Positions 53,644 to 62,813 of a stretch of 64,000 nt of DNA are shown here, in pieces. Source of the stretch: Ignavibacteriota bacterium. Lineage in GTDB: Bacteria > Bacteroidota > Ignavibacteria > Tepidaquicellales > Tepidaquicellaceae. Both the position numbers and the translations under genes were made by a program. The stretch's first letter is position 1. Each line of letters begins with the position of its first letter. Location: the NCBI GenBank assembly GCA_026390735.1, contig JAPLFJ010000037.1, positions 142,366 through 206,365 of the forward strand. The letters run 5' to 3'. Below the pieces are notes generated by a model that worked only from the letters and a program-made list of their open reading frames with translations, was not told the origin of the DNA and did no database searches.

Positions 53644-54592
53644 TATTGTAATATTAGTAAATGAGTTTATTGAATATCTGAACTTAGCAAGAAATTATTC
53701 AAATAATACAATTATTTCTTACAGAATAGATTTAAAGCAGTTTACTGATTTTCTTATACTTACTTTTCATGGCGAACATGATTATACAGCCGAAGAATTG
53801 AATGTACTTAAAATAGACGTAAAATCGGTGGACTTGTTCCTTCTTAAATCATTCATTGCGGATTTATTCGAGAAGCAGAAACTAGATATTAAAAAAGCCC
53901 GGATGTTTTCTAATCGTTCGATCTCCAGAAAAATATCTGTAATTAAATCTTTCTTTAAATATCTTTACAAGAAAGGTATGGTTAAGGCAAACATTGCCAC
54001 AGGTCTGGGTTTCCCGAAAATTGAAAAGAAACTGCCTTCATATCTTTCAATAAATGAAATTAATGAGTTGCTCGATAAAGTAGGCGACGATGAACTGAGT
54101 TTTATCAATAAAGCAATTATTGAAGTATTCTATGCTACCGGTATTCGTTTGACTGAATTAATCAACATCAGGTTGGATGATGTTAATTTTTCTAATAATA
54201 CTGTGAAGGTTCTTGGTAAAGGTTCAAAACAAAGAATCGTACCCTTTGGGTCGAAAGCTGAAGCTGCAATTAAAAACTATATACAGATTAGACAAATCAT
54301 AAATATTAATAATCTCGATTTGCTGTTTGTGAGCAAAAAAGGCAAGAAACTCTATGCAGCAGAAGTAAGAAAGATGGTTAAAAAGAAACTTTCAACAGTG
54401 ACAGATATAAAAAAGAAGTCGCCACACGTCTTAAGGCATTCTTTTGCTACACATCTGCTTGATAACGGAGCCGATATACGTGCTGTTAAAGACCTCCTTG
54501 GACACGAGAATCTTTCAACAACTCAGATTTATACTCACGTAAATCCTGAAAAACTGAAGAAAGTGTATAAACAGGCACACCCTAAAGCGTGA
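53627..54592 (+). CDS. xerC: Tyrosine recombinase XerC/XerD-type
   Basis: This 321-aa recombinase has an N-terminal SAM-like core-binding domain (FIEYLNLARNYSNNTIISYRIDLKQF) and a catalytic domain with R174 (GIRLTELINIRLDDV), HVLRHSFATHLLDNGADIRAVKDLLGHENLSTTQIYTHV and the nucleophile Y302. This resembles chromosome-dimer-resolving Xer proteins, not phage integrases, and fits its place next to topA. XerC and XerD cannot be told apart from the sequence alone. The ATG lies inside the topA coding end. Confidence 0.9.
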   Translation: MQKQTDIVILVNEFIEYLNLARNYSNNTIISYRIDLKQFTDFLILTFHGEHDYTAEELNVLKIDVKSVDLFLLKSFIADLFEKQKLDIKKARMFSNRSISRKISVIKSFFKYLYKKGMVKANIATGLGFPKIEKKLPSYLSINEINELLDKVGDDELSFINKAIIEVFYATGIRLTELINIRLDDVNFSNNTVKVLGKGSKQRIVPFGSKAEAAIKNYIQIRQIININNLDLLFVSKKGKKLYAAEVRKMVKKKLSTVTDIKKKSPHVLRHSFATHLLDNGADIRAVKDLLGHENLSTTQIYTHVNPEKLKKVYKQAHPKA

Positions 54593-54663
54593 ATAAACTT
54601 TATAATATCATAGAAATTATGTAATTTTGCTAAACCCAATTAATGATGAAAGAATAGAAAATT

Positions 54664-55753
54664 ATGTTTGAACAACAGAAATATAGACTAAAAGACTCGA
54701 GAGAAAAGATAGAAACTCTAAGGAGGTTCCTTTGAAATATCTCAAAAAATTTCAAGACTTGCTGAATTAGATAAGGTCTCTCAGGAAAATAACTTCTGGG
54801 AAGATCAGAAAACTGCACAAACAGTCCTCCAGGAAATATCTAACCTTAAAAAATGGCTCGAAGATTTCAGGCTTGCTGAAAATAAACTTTCTGATATTGA
54901 TATTCTGATGGAAATAGGGGAATCTGAAAATGACGAAAGTCTTACCTCAGAACTTGATAAAGAAATAGGCTCATTTGAAAAATATCTTGAAGAACTTGAG
55001 TTTAAAAATACTCTTTCCGATAAAGACGATAAGAATGATGCTATCTTAACTATTAATTCAGGCGCAGGAGGTACAGAAGCACAGGACTGGGCCGATATGC
55101 TTTTACGAATGTACACCCGCTATGCTGAAAAAAACAAATTTAAAGTGTCGCTGGTTGACAGACTTGACGGAGACGGCGCAGGCATTAAAAGTGCTACTCT
55201 TGAAATATCGGGTGACTATGCATACGGCTACCTCAAAGCTGAAAATGGTGTTCATCGTCTTGTACGTATTTCGCCGTTTGATGCTAACAAGAAACGTCAT
55301 ACTTCTTTTGCAGCAGTATTTGTCTCACCAATGATAGATGATAATATTGATATTGAAATAAATCAGAATGATTTAAAAGTTGATACTTTCAGGGCAGGCG
55401 GTGCTGGCGGACAGAATGTTAATAAGGTTGAAACAGCCATAAGAATTACCCATATGCCGACAGGTATCGTTGTTCAGTGCCAGGCTGAACGTTCTCAACT
55501 ATCAAATAAACTGAGTGCGATGAAAATGCTTCGTTCTAAATTATATCTGATGGAAAAGGAAAAGCAACTTGAGAAGCTGAATGATATTGAGAAAACAAAG
55601 AAGAAGATTGAATGGGGAAGTCAGATTCGCTCTTACGTTTTTCATCCTTACAATATGGTGAAAGACCACAGGACCGATTACGAAACTTCAGACACGCAGT
55701 CTGTAATGAATGGTGACATTGAAGAATTTATAAGGGCATATTTGTTAAGCTGA
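54664..55753 (+). CDS. prfB: Peptide chain release factor 2, with programmed +1 frameshift
   Basis: The gene is read as 54664-54732 joined to 54734-55753, giving about 362 aa. The first 23 codons end in CTT TGA, preceded by an internal Shine-Dalgarno AGGAGG; slipping +1 at CTT continues in the downstream frame. This is the classic RF2 autoregulation, where a scarcity of RF2 favours the shift at its own UGA codon. RF2 identity is shown by the SPF tripeptide ([13 protein letters not shown]) and GGQ ([12 protein letters not shown]). Treating only the frame from 54908 as the gene would lose the N-domain. Confidence 0.95.
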
Positions 55754-55754
55754 T

Positions 55755-56972
55755 ATGAATTATAAATACTTCATAGCAAAGAGGTACCTTTTCTCTAAAA
55801 AAGATTCTAAGTTTATATCTTTCATAACTTATATCTCAATACTTGGAGTTACACTCGGTGTCGCTACTCTGATAATTGCAATTTCAATTCTGAGTGGCTT
55901 TGAAAAAGAGATTCGTGATAAAGTTGCGGGTCTGGTTTCACACATTCAAATTCATTCTTTTAAATCCGAAGGGGTAAAGGATTATAAGGACGTTATTAAA
56001 ACGATTAAAGACAGTATACCTGAAACAACAGGTATAACTGCTTATGCCCAAAGGGAAGCTGTCATAAGGTTTAAGGAAAATGTTGAAGGTATTATGCTTA
56101 AAGGCATAATACAGGAATCTGATTTGTCATCTACTAAATCTAATATTAAAAAAGGTGAGTATAACGTTCAGCCTATAGATACAATATTCTCAAGATTAAT
56201 AATCGGGGATAAACTTGCCGAAAAGCTGAACATACAAATCGGAAGTAAAGTAATAGTCTTCGGTATTCAGGGAATCCCTTCTCCTTTAAATACGCCCAGA
56301 ATTAAGCAGTTCATCGTTACTGGGATTTATGAAACAGGTTTGCGTGATTATGATGATATCCTTATCTATACAGATTTAAAAACGACTCAAAAGTTATTTA
56401 ATTTCGGTGAATATGTAACCGGTATTGAAATGAATGTGAATGATATTAATCAGGTTGAATTTGCAGTGTCAAAAATAAAACAGGTGCTCGGATATCCCTT
56501 TTATCCGCGTTCGCTGTTTAAACTTTATAAAGGTCTTTTCACCTGGGTGGAATTGCAAAAAGCTCCGACACCCATTATTCTCGGGCTGATTATTATTGTA
56601 GCAACATTTAACATCGTTGGTACACTTCTGATGCTTGTACTAGAAAAAACTCAGTCAGTTGGAATCCTGAAGTCTCTTGGGGCTTCACGCGTAGATGTTA
56701 TGAAGATATTTATATTTGACGGCCTTATTATAGGTGCTATCGGTATCATTATCGGAAACATTTTCGGTCTTGGAGTTTCACTGGTTGAACAGAAATATAA
56801 GTTCTTCTCGCTTCCTGAATTTTATTATATGAAGAATGTACCGATTCTTATAGTCCCCGAATACGTAGTCCTTATTTCGGTTATAACTTTTGCACTGGTC
56901 TTCTTTGCAACTTTAATACCGTCATATCTTGCATCAAAGTTTGACCCTGTTAAATCTTTAAGATTCCATTAA
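55755..56972 (+). CDS. LolC/LolE-type ABC transporter permease
   Basis: This 405-aa MacB/FtsX-like permease opens with YKYFIAKRYLFSKKDSKFISFITYISILGVTLGVATLIIAISILSGFEKEIRDK, a LolC/E hallmark, has a large periplasmic domain, and three C-terminal helices with GTLLMLVLEKTQSVGILKSLGAS. With a LolD ATPase it would release lipoproteins from the inner membrane. It starts one base after prfB ends and one base before ubiE. No lolD is adjacent. Confidence 0.88.
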   Translation: MNYKYFIAKRYLFSKKDSKFISFITYISILGVTLGVATLIIAISILSGFEKEIRDKVAGLVSHIQIHSFKSEGVKDYKDVIKTIKDSIPETTGITAYAQREAVIRFKENVEGIMLKGIIQESDLSSTKSNIKKGEYNVQPIDTIFSRLIIGDKLAEKLNIQIGSKVIVFGIQGIPSPLNTPRIKQFIVTGIYETGLRDYDDILIYTDLKTTQKLFNFGEYVTGIEMNVNDINQVEFAVSKIKQVLGYPFYPRSLFKLYKGLFTWVELQKAPTPIILGLIIIVATFNIVGTLLMLVLEKTQSVGILKSLGASRVDVMKIFIFDGLIIGAIGIIIGNIFGLGVSLVEQKYKFFSLPEFYYMKNVPILIVPEYVVLISVITFALVFFATLIPSYLASKFDPVKSLRFH

Positions 56973-56973
56973 T

Positions 56974-57666
56974 ATGAAATTAGATAAATCCAGACAGAAT
57001 ATTAGTTCTATGTTCGATGATATTGCAGTCAGATATGATTTCCTTAATCATTTCTTCACTGCCAATCTTGATAAAAGATGGCGCAGAAAAATTGTTAAGT
57101 ATATAACTGAGAATAATATCAGAAGTGAAGTAATAGTTGACCTTGCTTCAGGAACTGGGGATATGGCCATTGAACTTCTTGATCTTAATCCCATAAAAGT
57201 TTATGCTTTGGATATATCACCAAAGATGCTCGATGTTTTAAGGAAGAAGAACAAAGATGAGAGAATGGTGATTGAAGTTGCCGAATCAGAGCATATGCCG
57301 CTTGAAAATCAGTCTGCTGATATTGTCACTATAGCGTTCGGAATACGTAACTTTGAAAGTACGGAAAATTCATTGAAGGAAATATATCGGATATTGCGAC
57401 CTGATGGTATGCTGATAGTTCTTGAGATGTTTAATCTCGAAAAGAGGAATCGTTTGTTCGAATTCTACTTCACACGTATAATGCCGGTTCTCGGAAAAGT
57501 TATTTCCCGCAGCAGTACTGCGTATTCATACCTTCATAATTCTGTTATGAATTTTAAAACTGTGAAACAATTCATTGAATTGTCAGCAAAGCATGGATTC
57601 GTTCACGAATACCATAAGAATAACTTCCAGAAGTTTGTTTATTCAGTATATCTCAGGAAACTATAA
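56974..57666 (+). CDS. ubiE: Demethylmenaquinone/ubiquinone C-methyltransferase
   Basis: This 230-aa SAM-dependent methyltransferase has the UbiE/MenG signatures: SMFDDIAVRYDFLNHFFTANLDKRWRR, VVDLASGTGDMAIELL (SAM-binding) and IVTIAFGIRNFESTENSLKEIYRILRPDGMLIVLEM. In this group the likely quinone is menaquinone, making it MenG. It ends 14 bp from the stop of the convergent next gene. Confidence 0.95.
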   Translation: MKLDKSRQNISSMFDDIAVRYDFLNHFFTANLDKRWRRKIVKYITENNIRSEVIVDLASGTGDMAIELLDLNPIKVYALDISPKMLDVLRKKNKDERMVIEVAESEHMPLENQSADIVTIAFGIRNFESTENSLKEIYRILRPDGMLIVLEMFNLEKRNRLFEFYFTRIMPVLGKVISRSSTAYSYLHNSVMNFKTVKQFIELSAKHGFVHEYHKNNFQKFVYSVYLRKL

Positions 57667-57680
57667 ATCCCTTTCAGAAT

Positions 57681-58436
57681 TTACTCGTAAATACCTGCTA
57701 TCGTTACGTATTTCCCGATTCTGCTTTGATGTGTATTATCATCCGCATCCCAAAGTCCTTCACGAATGAAAAACGATACCTTTACTTCTTTGTTTAAAAC
57801 TTTATCTATTTCGTCTTTCTTTATCGCAGCATCTCTCAGCTTTATAAAATACTTTATACCTTGTGTCTGGAAAAAGTAATCGTAAACTCCTTCAATTATC
57901 TTTCCTCCCTTGTTTTCAAAGGGTTCCTTTATAAAAACTCCTTTAGTTGTGTACACCTGAAACATATTGTAGTCTCTTGCAAAATCAAGGTCGTAGCCTT
58001 TTGAGTCATCCTCAATTCTTGCAACGATATTCCGCCAGTTATTAAAATTATATATTATTCTTTTCGGGAAGTCGTGCTGTTTATTCTCAAAAGTGAACAC
58101 AAGGTCTTTGTAAGATATCAGTTCGAAGCACACTTCACCCTGAGGATCGTTCGGGTCCTGTTCCATTATCGTTGCACAGTAGTTTAGTTTACCATTTTTG
58201 TAAAAAATCCTCATCGTTTCAGAAAGCATCGAACCTCCTGTGTATGTGTAAATCGTTCTTCCCGCAAGTTCAGTGTCATCAACCGCATCCCATATTTCAA
58301 CAGTAGTATCGTTTACTGTAGTTCTGGTGAATGCTCCGATGAAAAGATGAATAGGGTAGTCAGTCTTTTGGGAAAATACATTATCTGATGCGAAAAAAAT
58401 CGCCAGTAGAAATATTGGAATTAATATTCTTTTCAT
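57681..58436 (-). CDS. Secreted calycin-like protein (DUF6265-like), 251 aa
   Basis: The start at 58436 is preferred because it gives a clear signal peptide (KRILIPIFLLAIFFASDNVFSQ); the frame extends eight codons further up. The body resembles DUF6265-type calycin barrels: an IEIWDAVDDTELAGRTIY-like opening, MRIFYKNGKLNYCATI, and FTFENKQHDFPKRIIYNF. These proteins are small lipocalin-like folds of unknown ligand. It stands alone between ubiE and the dehydratase pair. Confidence 0.75.
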   Translation of the reverse strand: MKRILIPIFLLAIFFASDNVFSQKTDYPIHLFIGAFTRTTVNDTTVEIWDAVDDTELAGRTIYTYTGGSMLSETMRIFYKNGKLNYCATIMEQDPNDPQGEVCFELISYKDLVFTFENKQHDFPKRIIYNFNNWRNIVARIEDDSKGYDLDFARDYNMFQVYTTKGVFIKEPFENKGGKIIEGVYDYFFQTQGIKYFIKLRDAAIKKDEIDKVLNKEVKVSFFIREGLWDADDNTHQSRIGKYVTIAGIYE

Positions 58437-58531
58437 AGTGTAAAATGTTTTGTTAAGCAAAGTTAAGGATTATTTATTAAAAAACCCATAGTGAAAACTA
58501 TGGGTTTAATATTACTAATGTATATTATATA

Positions 58532-59029
58532 CTATTTCGCGTATTTTGCAATTACCTTTTTGCGTGTATAAGCAACAAGTCCGCCTGCTTCAACTATAAC
58601 CATACGTGCTGCAGGAAGGGGAATCGTACTGAATTCTTTTCCTTTTGTTTTATTCACAACTTTATCGCCAACTACTTCAACTTCGTCGTCTAAATCTGCT
58701 TCAATATCAGGGCAGGTGATTAAGTTCAAACCAAGATTGATTGCATTCTGTAAAAATATACGTGCATAATCTTTTGCGATTACAACTATTCCGTGTCCGA
58801 GAATTGTGGAAGCTGCCTGTTCGCGTGATGAACCGCATCCGAAATTGTTTCCGCCGATTAAAACTGAACCAGCAGGATATTCTTTCGAGTTTAGTTTCTT
58901 GTTTAACTCTGTATAATCTGCAAAGCAAAATTGCGGCGTTTCCGTCGGCAATACTGTTGCCATAAATCTCCCGGGATAAATTGCGTCCGTGGAGATATCA
59001 TTTCCGAATATATATACTACTTTACCCAT
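58532..59029 (-). CDS. leuD: 3-Isopropylmalate dehydratase small subunit family (LeuD-like)
   Basis: This 165-aa protein is the swivelling small subunit of the aconitase superfamily, with GDISTDAIYPGRFM-like opening (here GNDISTDAIYPGRFMATV) and LIGGNNFGCGSSREQAASTILGHGI. The short length is that of the archaeal-type LeuD/HacB group. Its ATG overlaps the stop of the large subunit by one base. Isopropylmalate is the default substrate; homoaconitate or a related hydroxyacid is possible, since no other leu gene is nearby. Confidence 0.9.
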   Translation of the reverse strand: MGKVVYIFGNDISTDAIYPGRFMATVLPTETPQFCFADYTELNKKLNSKEYPAGSVLIGGNNFGCGSSREQAASTILGHGIVVIAKDYARIFLQNAINLGLNLITCPDIEADLDDEVEVVGDKVVNKTKGKEFSTIPLPAARMVIVEAGGLVAYTRKKVIAKYAK

Positions 59030-60318
59030 TAGTTAACTCCTTTCGTTGGGGCAGTTATAAAGCCTGTTACTGCGCTCATTGCTGCTACTGCAGGTGAACA
59101 AAGATATACATCACCTTTAGGATTTCCCATTCTTCCTTTAAAGTTTCTGTTTGTTGTTGAAAGTGCTACTTCGCCGTCGCCGATTGCACCCTGATGAATT
59201 CCAAGACAGCATCCGCAGCCCGGATTCATTATTATTGCGCCGGCTTCAGTGAATGTGTTCAGAAGTCCCTGATGCATTGCCATTTTATATATTTCCCACG
59301 ATGCAGGGAAGATAAGCATACGTGTATCTTCAGCAACTTTCTTTCCTTTTAATATCTCTGCTGCAATTTCAAGGTCATCAAGTCTTCCGTTTGTGCACGA
59401 ACCGATAACTATCTGGTCAACTTTGATGTCTTTAACTTCGCTGATTGGTTTTACGTTATCAACTGTGTGAGGGCAGGCAATCTGCGGCTCGAATGCATTT
59501 GCATCTATTTCCAGTACCTGGCAATATTTTGCATCTTCATCTGGAAGTACAGGTGTAATAGTGTTATGTACTCCTTCAACTCTTAAATAAAGTTCTGTCT
59601 CTTCATCGCCCGGAATTATTCCTGCAGTTGCGCCTGCCTCTACTGACATATTCGAAAGTACAAGTCTTCCCGACATCGGCATATTTCTTATTGCTTCGCC
59701 GTGGAATTCTATAACTTTGAAGTTTGCACCCTGTGCAGAAAGTTTTCCTATAATGTATAATATTAAATCTTTCGGATAAACGTTGTCTCTCAGTTTCCCG
59801 TTTACAACTACTTTAATTGTTTCAGGAACTTCAACGTTTAAAACAGTTCCCAGTGACCATACGCTTGCCATTTCTGTTGCACCAATGCCGAATGCAAATG
59901 CTCCGAATGCTCCGTGTGTCGTTGTATGGCTGTCTGTACCTACCACAACGTCTCCAGGCTTAACGTAGCCGTTCTCTGCGAGTATCTGATGGCAAATACC
60001 GCCTCTGTCAGACCTGATATCATGGAATTTAGTTATTCCAAACTTTTTTACGAAGTTTCTTATCTTCTTCTGGTTTGTTGCTGTCTTTGAACTTTCAGCC
60101 GGGACTCTGTGGTCAAAAATTATTGCTATCTTGCTTGGGTCCCAGATTTTTGGCTCTATGCCAGTTCCTTTAAAAACTTCATCAAACTGATTTATTACTA
60201 ATGCTGCATTCTCGTGTGACATTGCAACATCTACTGCGGGTTCAAGTACATCACCTGGCTTTACGGACTTATTTCCCGTTGCCCTTGCAAGTATCTTCTC
60301 GACGATTGTCATACCCAT
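59029..60318 (-). CDS. leuC: 3-Isopropylmalate dehydratase large subunit family (LeuC-like)
   Basis: This 429-aa protein carries the [4Fe-4S] site cysteines of the aconitase family in IVIGSCTNGRLDDLEIAAEIL and NPGCGCCLGIHQGAIGDGE, and VGTDSHTTTHGAFGAFAFGIGATEMA. It is the archaeal-type large subunit, forming a heterodimer with the LeuD-like protein downstream. It catalyses stereospecific isomerisation of 2-isopropylmalate to 3-isopropylmalate or an analogous step. Confidence 0.92.
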   Translation of the reverse strand: MGMTIVEKILARATGNKSVKPGDVLEPAVDVAMSHENAALVINQFDEVFKGTGIEPKIWDPSKIAIIFDHRVPAESSKTATNQKKIRNFVKKFGITKFHDIRSDRGGICHQILAENGYVKPGDVVVGTDSHTTTHGAFGAFAFGIGATEMASVWSLGTVLNVEVPETIKVVVNGKLRDNVYPKDLILYIIGKLSAQGANFKVIEFHGEAIRNMPMSGRLVLSNMSVEAGATAGIIPGDEETELYLRVEGVHNTITPVLPDEDAKYCQVLEIDANAFEPQIACPHTVDNVKPISEVKDIKVDQIVIGSCTNGRLDDLEIAAEILKGKKVAEDTRMLIFPASWEIYKMAMHQGLLNTFTEAGAIIMNPGCGCCLGIHQGAIGDGEVALSTTNRNFKGRMGNPKGDVYLCSPAVAAMSAVTGFITAPTKGVN

Positions 60319-60354
60319 TGAGATTTACTCCTTTAAAATTTATATTTTGTAAAG

Positions 60355-62271
60355 TTATTTAATGTTCAATCTTACCATAATCTTTTCCATTTCTGAAACA
60401 AGATCGTCAAACCTTTTAAATGCCTTTTCGTATGGCTCTTTCGTTGTCATATCCACGCCTGCTTCTTTCAGTATGTTAATCGGATAATCTTTCCCGCCCG
60501 ATTTCAGCATTCCAAGATACGCATCACGCTCTTTTTCTGTTCCGTTCGAAACCATTTCTGCAAGTGCCATCGAAGAAATTATTCCTGTGCTGTACTGGAA
60601 CACATAAAAGTTATAGAAAAAGTGGGGGATTTTACTCCACTCTGTCTGAATGTAATCATCTACCTGACAGACACCCTTATCGTGTCCGTAATATTCGCGT
60701 GTCAATGAAAGATATTTTTCGTTAAGCCAGTCTGCAGTCAGAGATTTTCCTTCTTCAACCTTTTCGTGCATCGCAAGTTCAAAGTCCGCAAACAATGTTT
60801 GTCTGTAAAGCGTCCCTCTCACCTGGTCGAGATATTTATCAAGTATGTAAAGTTTAAATGTGTCGTCAGTTTCACTCTTCAGTAAATATTCCATCAGCAT
60901 ATTTTCGTTGAATGTAGAAGCTATCTCTGCAAGGAATGTTGTGTAATCCGCTGTAGGATACGGCTGATACTTATTCGAGAAGTATGAATGCATTGCGTGT
61001 CCGAGTTCGTGTGCTTCTGTTGAAACAGCATCGTACTCGCCGTTGTAATTCAGTTTAATGTATGGATGTACACCAAATACTCCGCCTGAATACGCGCCGC
61101 TTTCCTTATTCTTATTCGGATAAATATCCATCCATCTGTTTCTGAATGCCAGTTCAAGTGCATCAATATATTCTTTTCCCAGCGGCTTCAATGATTCTTT
61201 AATTATGTTTTCACTTTCTGAAAAAGTATAAAGTTTATCAACCGAAGGAACTGCCGATGCATAAACGTCTTCGTATCTGTACTTGTCCAGCTTCAGAAGT
61301 TTTTGTTTCAACTTCAGAAATCTGTGAAGGGGATTAAGGTTTTCCTTAACTGATTTCACTAAGTTTGTATAAACTTCTCTCTGAATATTATCCCCAAAAA
61401 GTTTTGCATCCAGACAGTCGTCAAATTTCTTAACCTTTGCTCCGAACAGATGATTCTTAACACTTCCATCCTGCAAAATCGCAAACGTATTTTCGTAAGT
61501 CTTCTGATGTTTCCAGAATTCCCTCATCACAAGGCTTCTGTCGGCGGCATTCTTATCACCGCGATACTTCACGTAATTCGCATAGTTCAGCGCAACCTTC
61601 GTTCCGTTCTGCAAAGTAACTTCTGCAGGAGGAATTTCCATATCGTTCAGCATATTCGCAGTCTTGCTCGGAACACCCGAAAACAGACCCGTCATTGAAA
61701 CAATTTTCTGCTGGTCTTCCGGAAGTATGTGGTCTTTACTGCGAAGAATATCCACGAGCATAAAACTGTAAGGTTTCAGCTTTGGTTCTTCCTTTAAATA
61801 TTGTTCAAACTTTTCTTTGCCCAGTGCAAGAACGTCAGGATTTATGAAAGAAAGTTTCGCACCGAAGTTAACAAATATCGATTGAAGCTCTCCTTCCATC
61901 TTCTGAAACTTAACGTCTCCGATATCTGCCGCACCCTGATGAGAAGAGTATCCATAAAGCACACCCGACTTAATATTGATTTCAGTAATCAGGTCGAGCA
62001 TTGCAATCATATTTGCTGAAGAAGCAGTCCAGCTCTTCTGCATATCATCCACTTTCGCAATCAATGCAACCACTGCATCTTTGTCAGCACGCCATGCATC
62101 ATCGTTTGCGTAAAGGTCATCAATCTTCCATGTGTATTCAACGGGGATATCTTTTCTTTCGGTCTGAGAAAAATCAGGAATATTCTTATCTTTCTGAGCG
62201 AAAGTAGTGTTAACGTTTATCATTAGTAAACATATTAAAATTAGCGCAAGGTAAAGTTTAGTATTCACCAT
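60355..62271 (-). CDS. pepF: Oligoendopeptidase F, exported
   Basis: This 638-aa M3 metallopeptidase has the zinc motif H421-E422-x-x-H425 (STEAHELGHAMHSYF) with the downstream glutamate in TTFLAEIASTFNE, and the PepF N-domain (YTWKIDDLYANDDAWRADK). It starts with a signal peptide (YLALILICLLMINVNTTFAQ), so it acts outside the cytoplasm, unlike the cytosolic Lactococcus PepF. It would cut short peptides for nutrition. Confidence 0.94.
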   Translation of the reverse strand: MVNTKLYLALILICLLMINVNTTFAQKDKNIPDFSQTERKDIPVEYTWKIDDLYANDDAWRADKDAVVALIAKVDDMQKSWTASSANMIAMLDLITEINIKSGVLYGYSSHQGAADIGDVKFQKMEGELQSIFVNFGAKLSFINPDVLALGKEKFEQYLKEEPKLKPYSFMLVDILRSKDHILPEDQQKIVSMTGLFSGVPSKTANMLNDMEIPPAEVTLQNGTKVALNYANYVKYRGDKNAADRSLVMREFWKHQKTYENTFAILQDGSVKNHLFGAKVKKFDDCLDAKLFGDNIQREVYTNLVKSVKENLNPLHRFLKLKQKLLKLDKYRYEDVYASAVPSVDKLYTFSESENIIKESLKPLGKEYIDALELAFRNRWMDIYPNKNKESGAYSGGVFGVHPYIKLNYNGEYDAVSTEAHELGHAMHSYFSNKYQPYPTADYTTFLAEIASTFNENMLMEYLLKSETDDTFKLYILDKYLDQVRGTLYRQTLFADFELAMHEKVEEGKSLTADWLNEKYLSLTREYYGHDKGVCQVDDYIQTEWSKIPHFFYNFYVFQYSTGIISSMALAEMVSNGTEKERDAYLGMLKSGGKDYPINILKEAGVDMTTKEPYEKAFKRFDDLVSEMEKIMVRLNIK

Positions 62272-62450
62272 CTTAATTTAAATTTTCGAGGATAACACAA
62301 TATAATTCTTTCAAAATTGAATAAAAATTCCAATTTTAAGTTAATTTCTTATAAGTATCAATAATTTGCCTGAACAGATATGGTTTCATTTAAACATTGA
62401 AAAATTCATCGGAATTCGCTATTTTACACTTTCAACAAATAAATCAATTA

Positions 62451-62738
62451 ATGAAAAAAGTTAAAGCGAAAAGCAATTACAGACTTACTCAGCAGTTAGC
62501 TGCTAAAAAAGCCGCCTCTGCTAAGAGAAGAGACCCTTTCAAAGAAAGAGGTATCGAAAGTTTTATTGACTTCCGCGATGTCAAGCTGCTGACGAGATTC
62601 TTAAATGAACAAGGTAAGCTTTTACCGGCACGTATTACCGGTTCTACTGCAAAGATGCAGAGAAAACTTACTACAGCTGTTAAAAGAGCTAGACATCTCG
62701 CTTTTCTTCCATTCGTCAGCGAAGGATCAAAGTACTAA
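62451..62738 (+). CDS. rpsR: Ribosomal protein S18, zinc-free form
   Basis: This 95-aa protein has the S18 core ([51 protein letters not shown]). It has none of the zinc-binding cysteines seen in the C+ form. The start at 62451 gives the usual basic lead; the frame runs 18 codons further up without support. It stands apart from rpsF, ssb and rplI, which usually accompany rpsR, so it may be a second, zinc-free copy. A terminator follows. Confidence 0.93.
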   Translation: MKKVKAKSNYRLTQQLAAKKAASAKRRDPFKERGIESFIDFRDVKLLTRFLNEQGKLLPARITGSTAKMQRKLTTAVKRARHLAFLPFVSEGSKY

Positions 62739-62767
62739 GCGGAATTTAAAACAAATTTTTAACTATA

Positions 62768-62799
62768 ACTCCCTGATAGCAGTATCCGGGAGTTTTTTA
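62768..62799 (+). terminator. Rho-independent terminator after rpsR
   Basis: ACTCCC at 62768 pairs with GGGAGT at 62788, with an inner GATA/TATC stem and a GCAG loop, and is followed by TTTTTT. Confidence 0.8.
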
Positions 62800-62813
62800 T
62801 TTAAAGTAATTTT

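Noticed and set aside
53627..54592. Tyrosine recombinase as sign of a mobile island
   Set aside because: Its housekeeping context (topA, prfB) and Xer-like length and motifs argue for a chromosomal XerC/D; no attachment repeats seen, and the tRNA at 50278 shows no downstream partial copy.
54664..54735. prfB as a frameshifted pseudogene
   Set aside because: The internal AGGAGG and CTT-TGA are the programmed site; the downstream frame is intact with SPF and GGQ.
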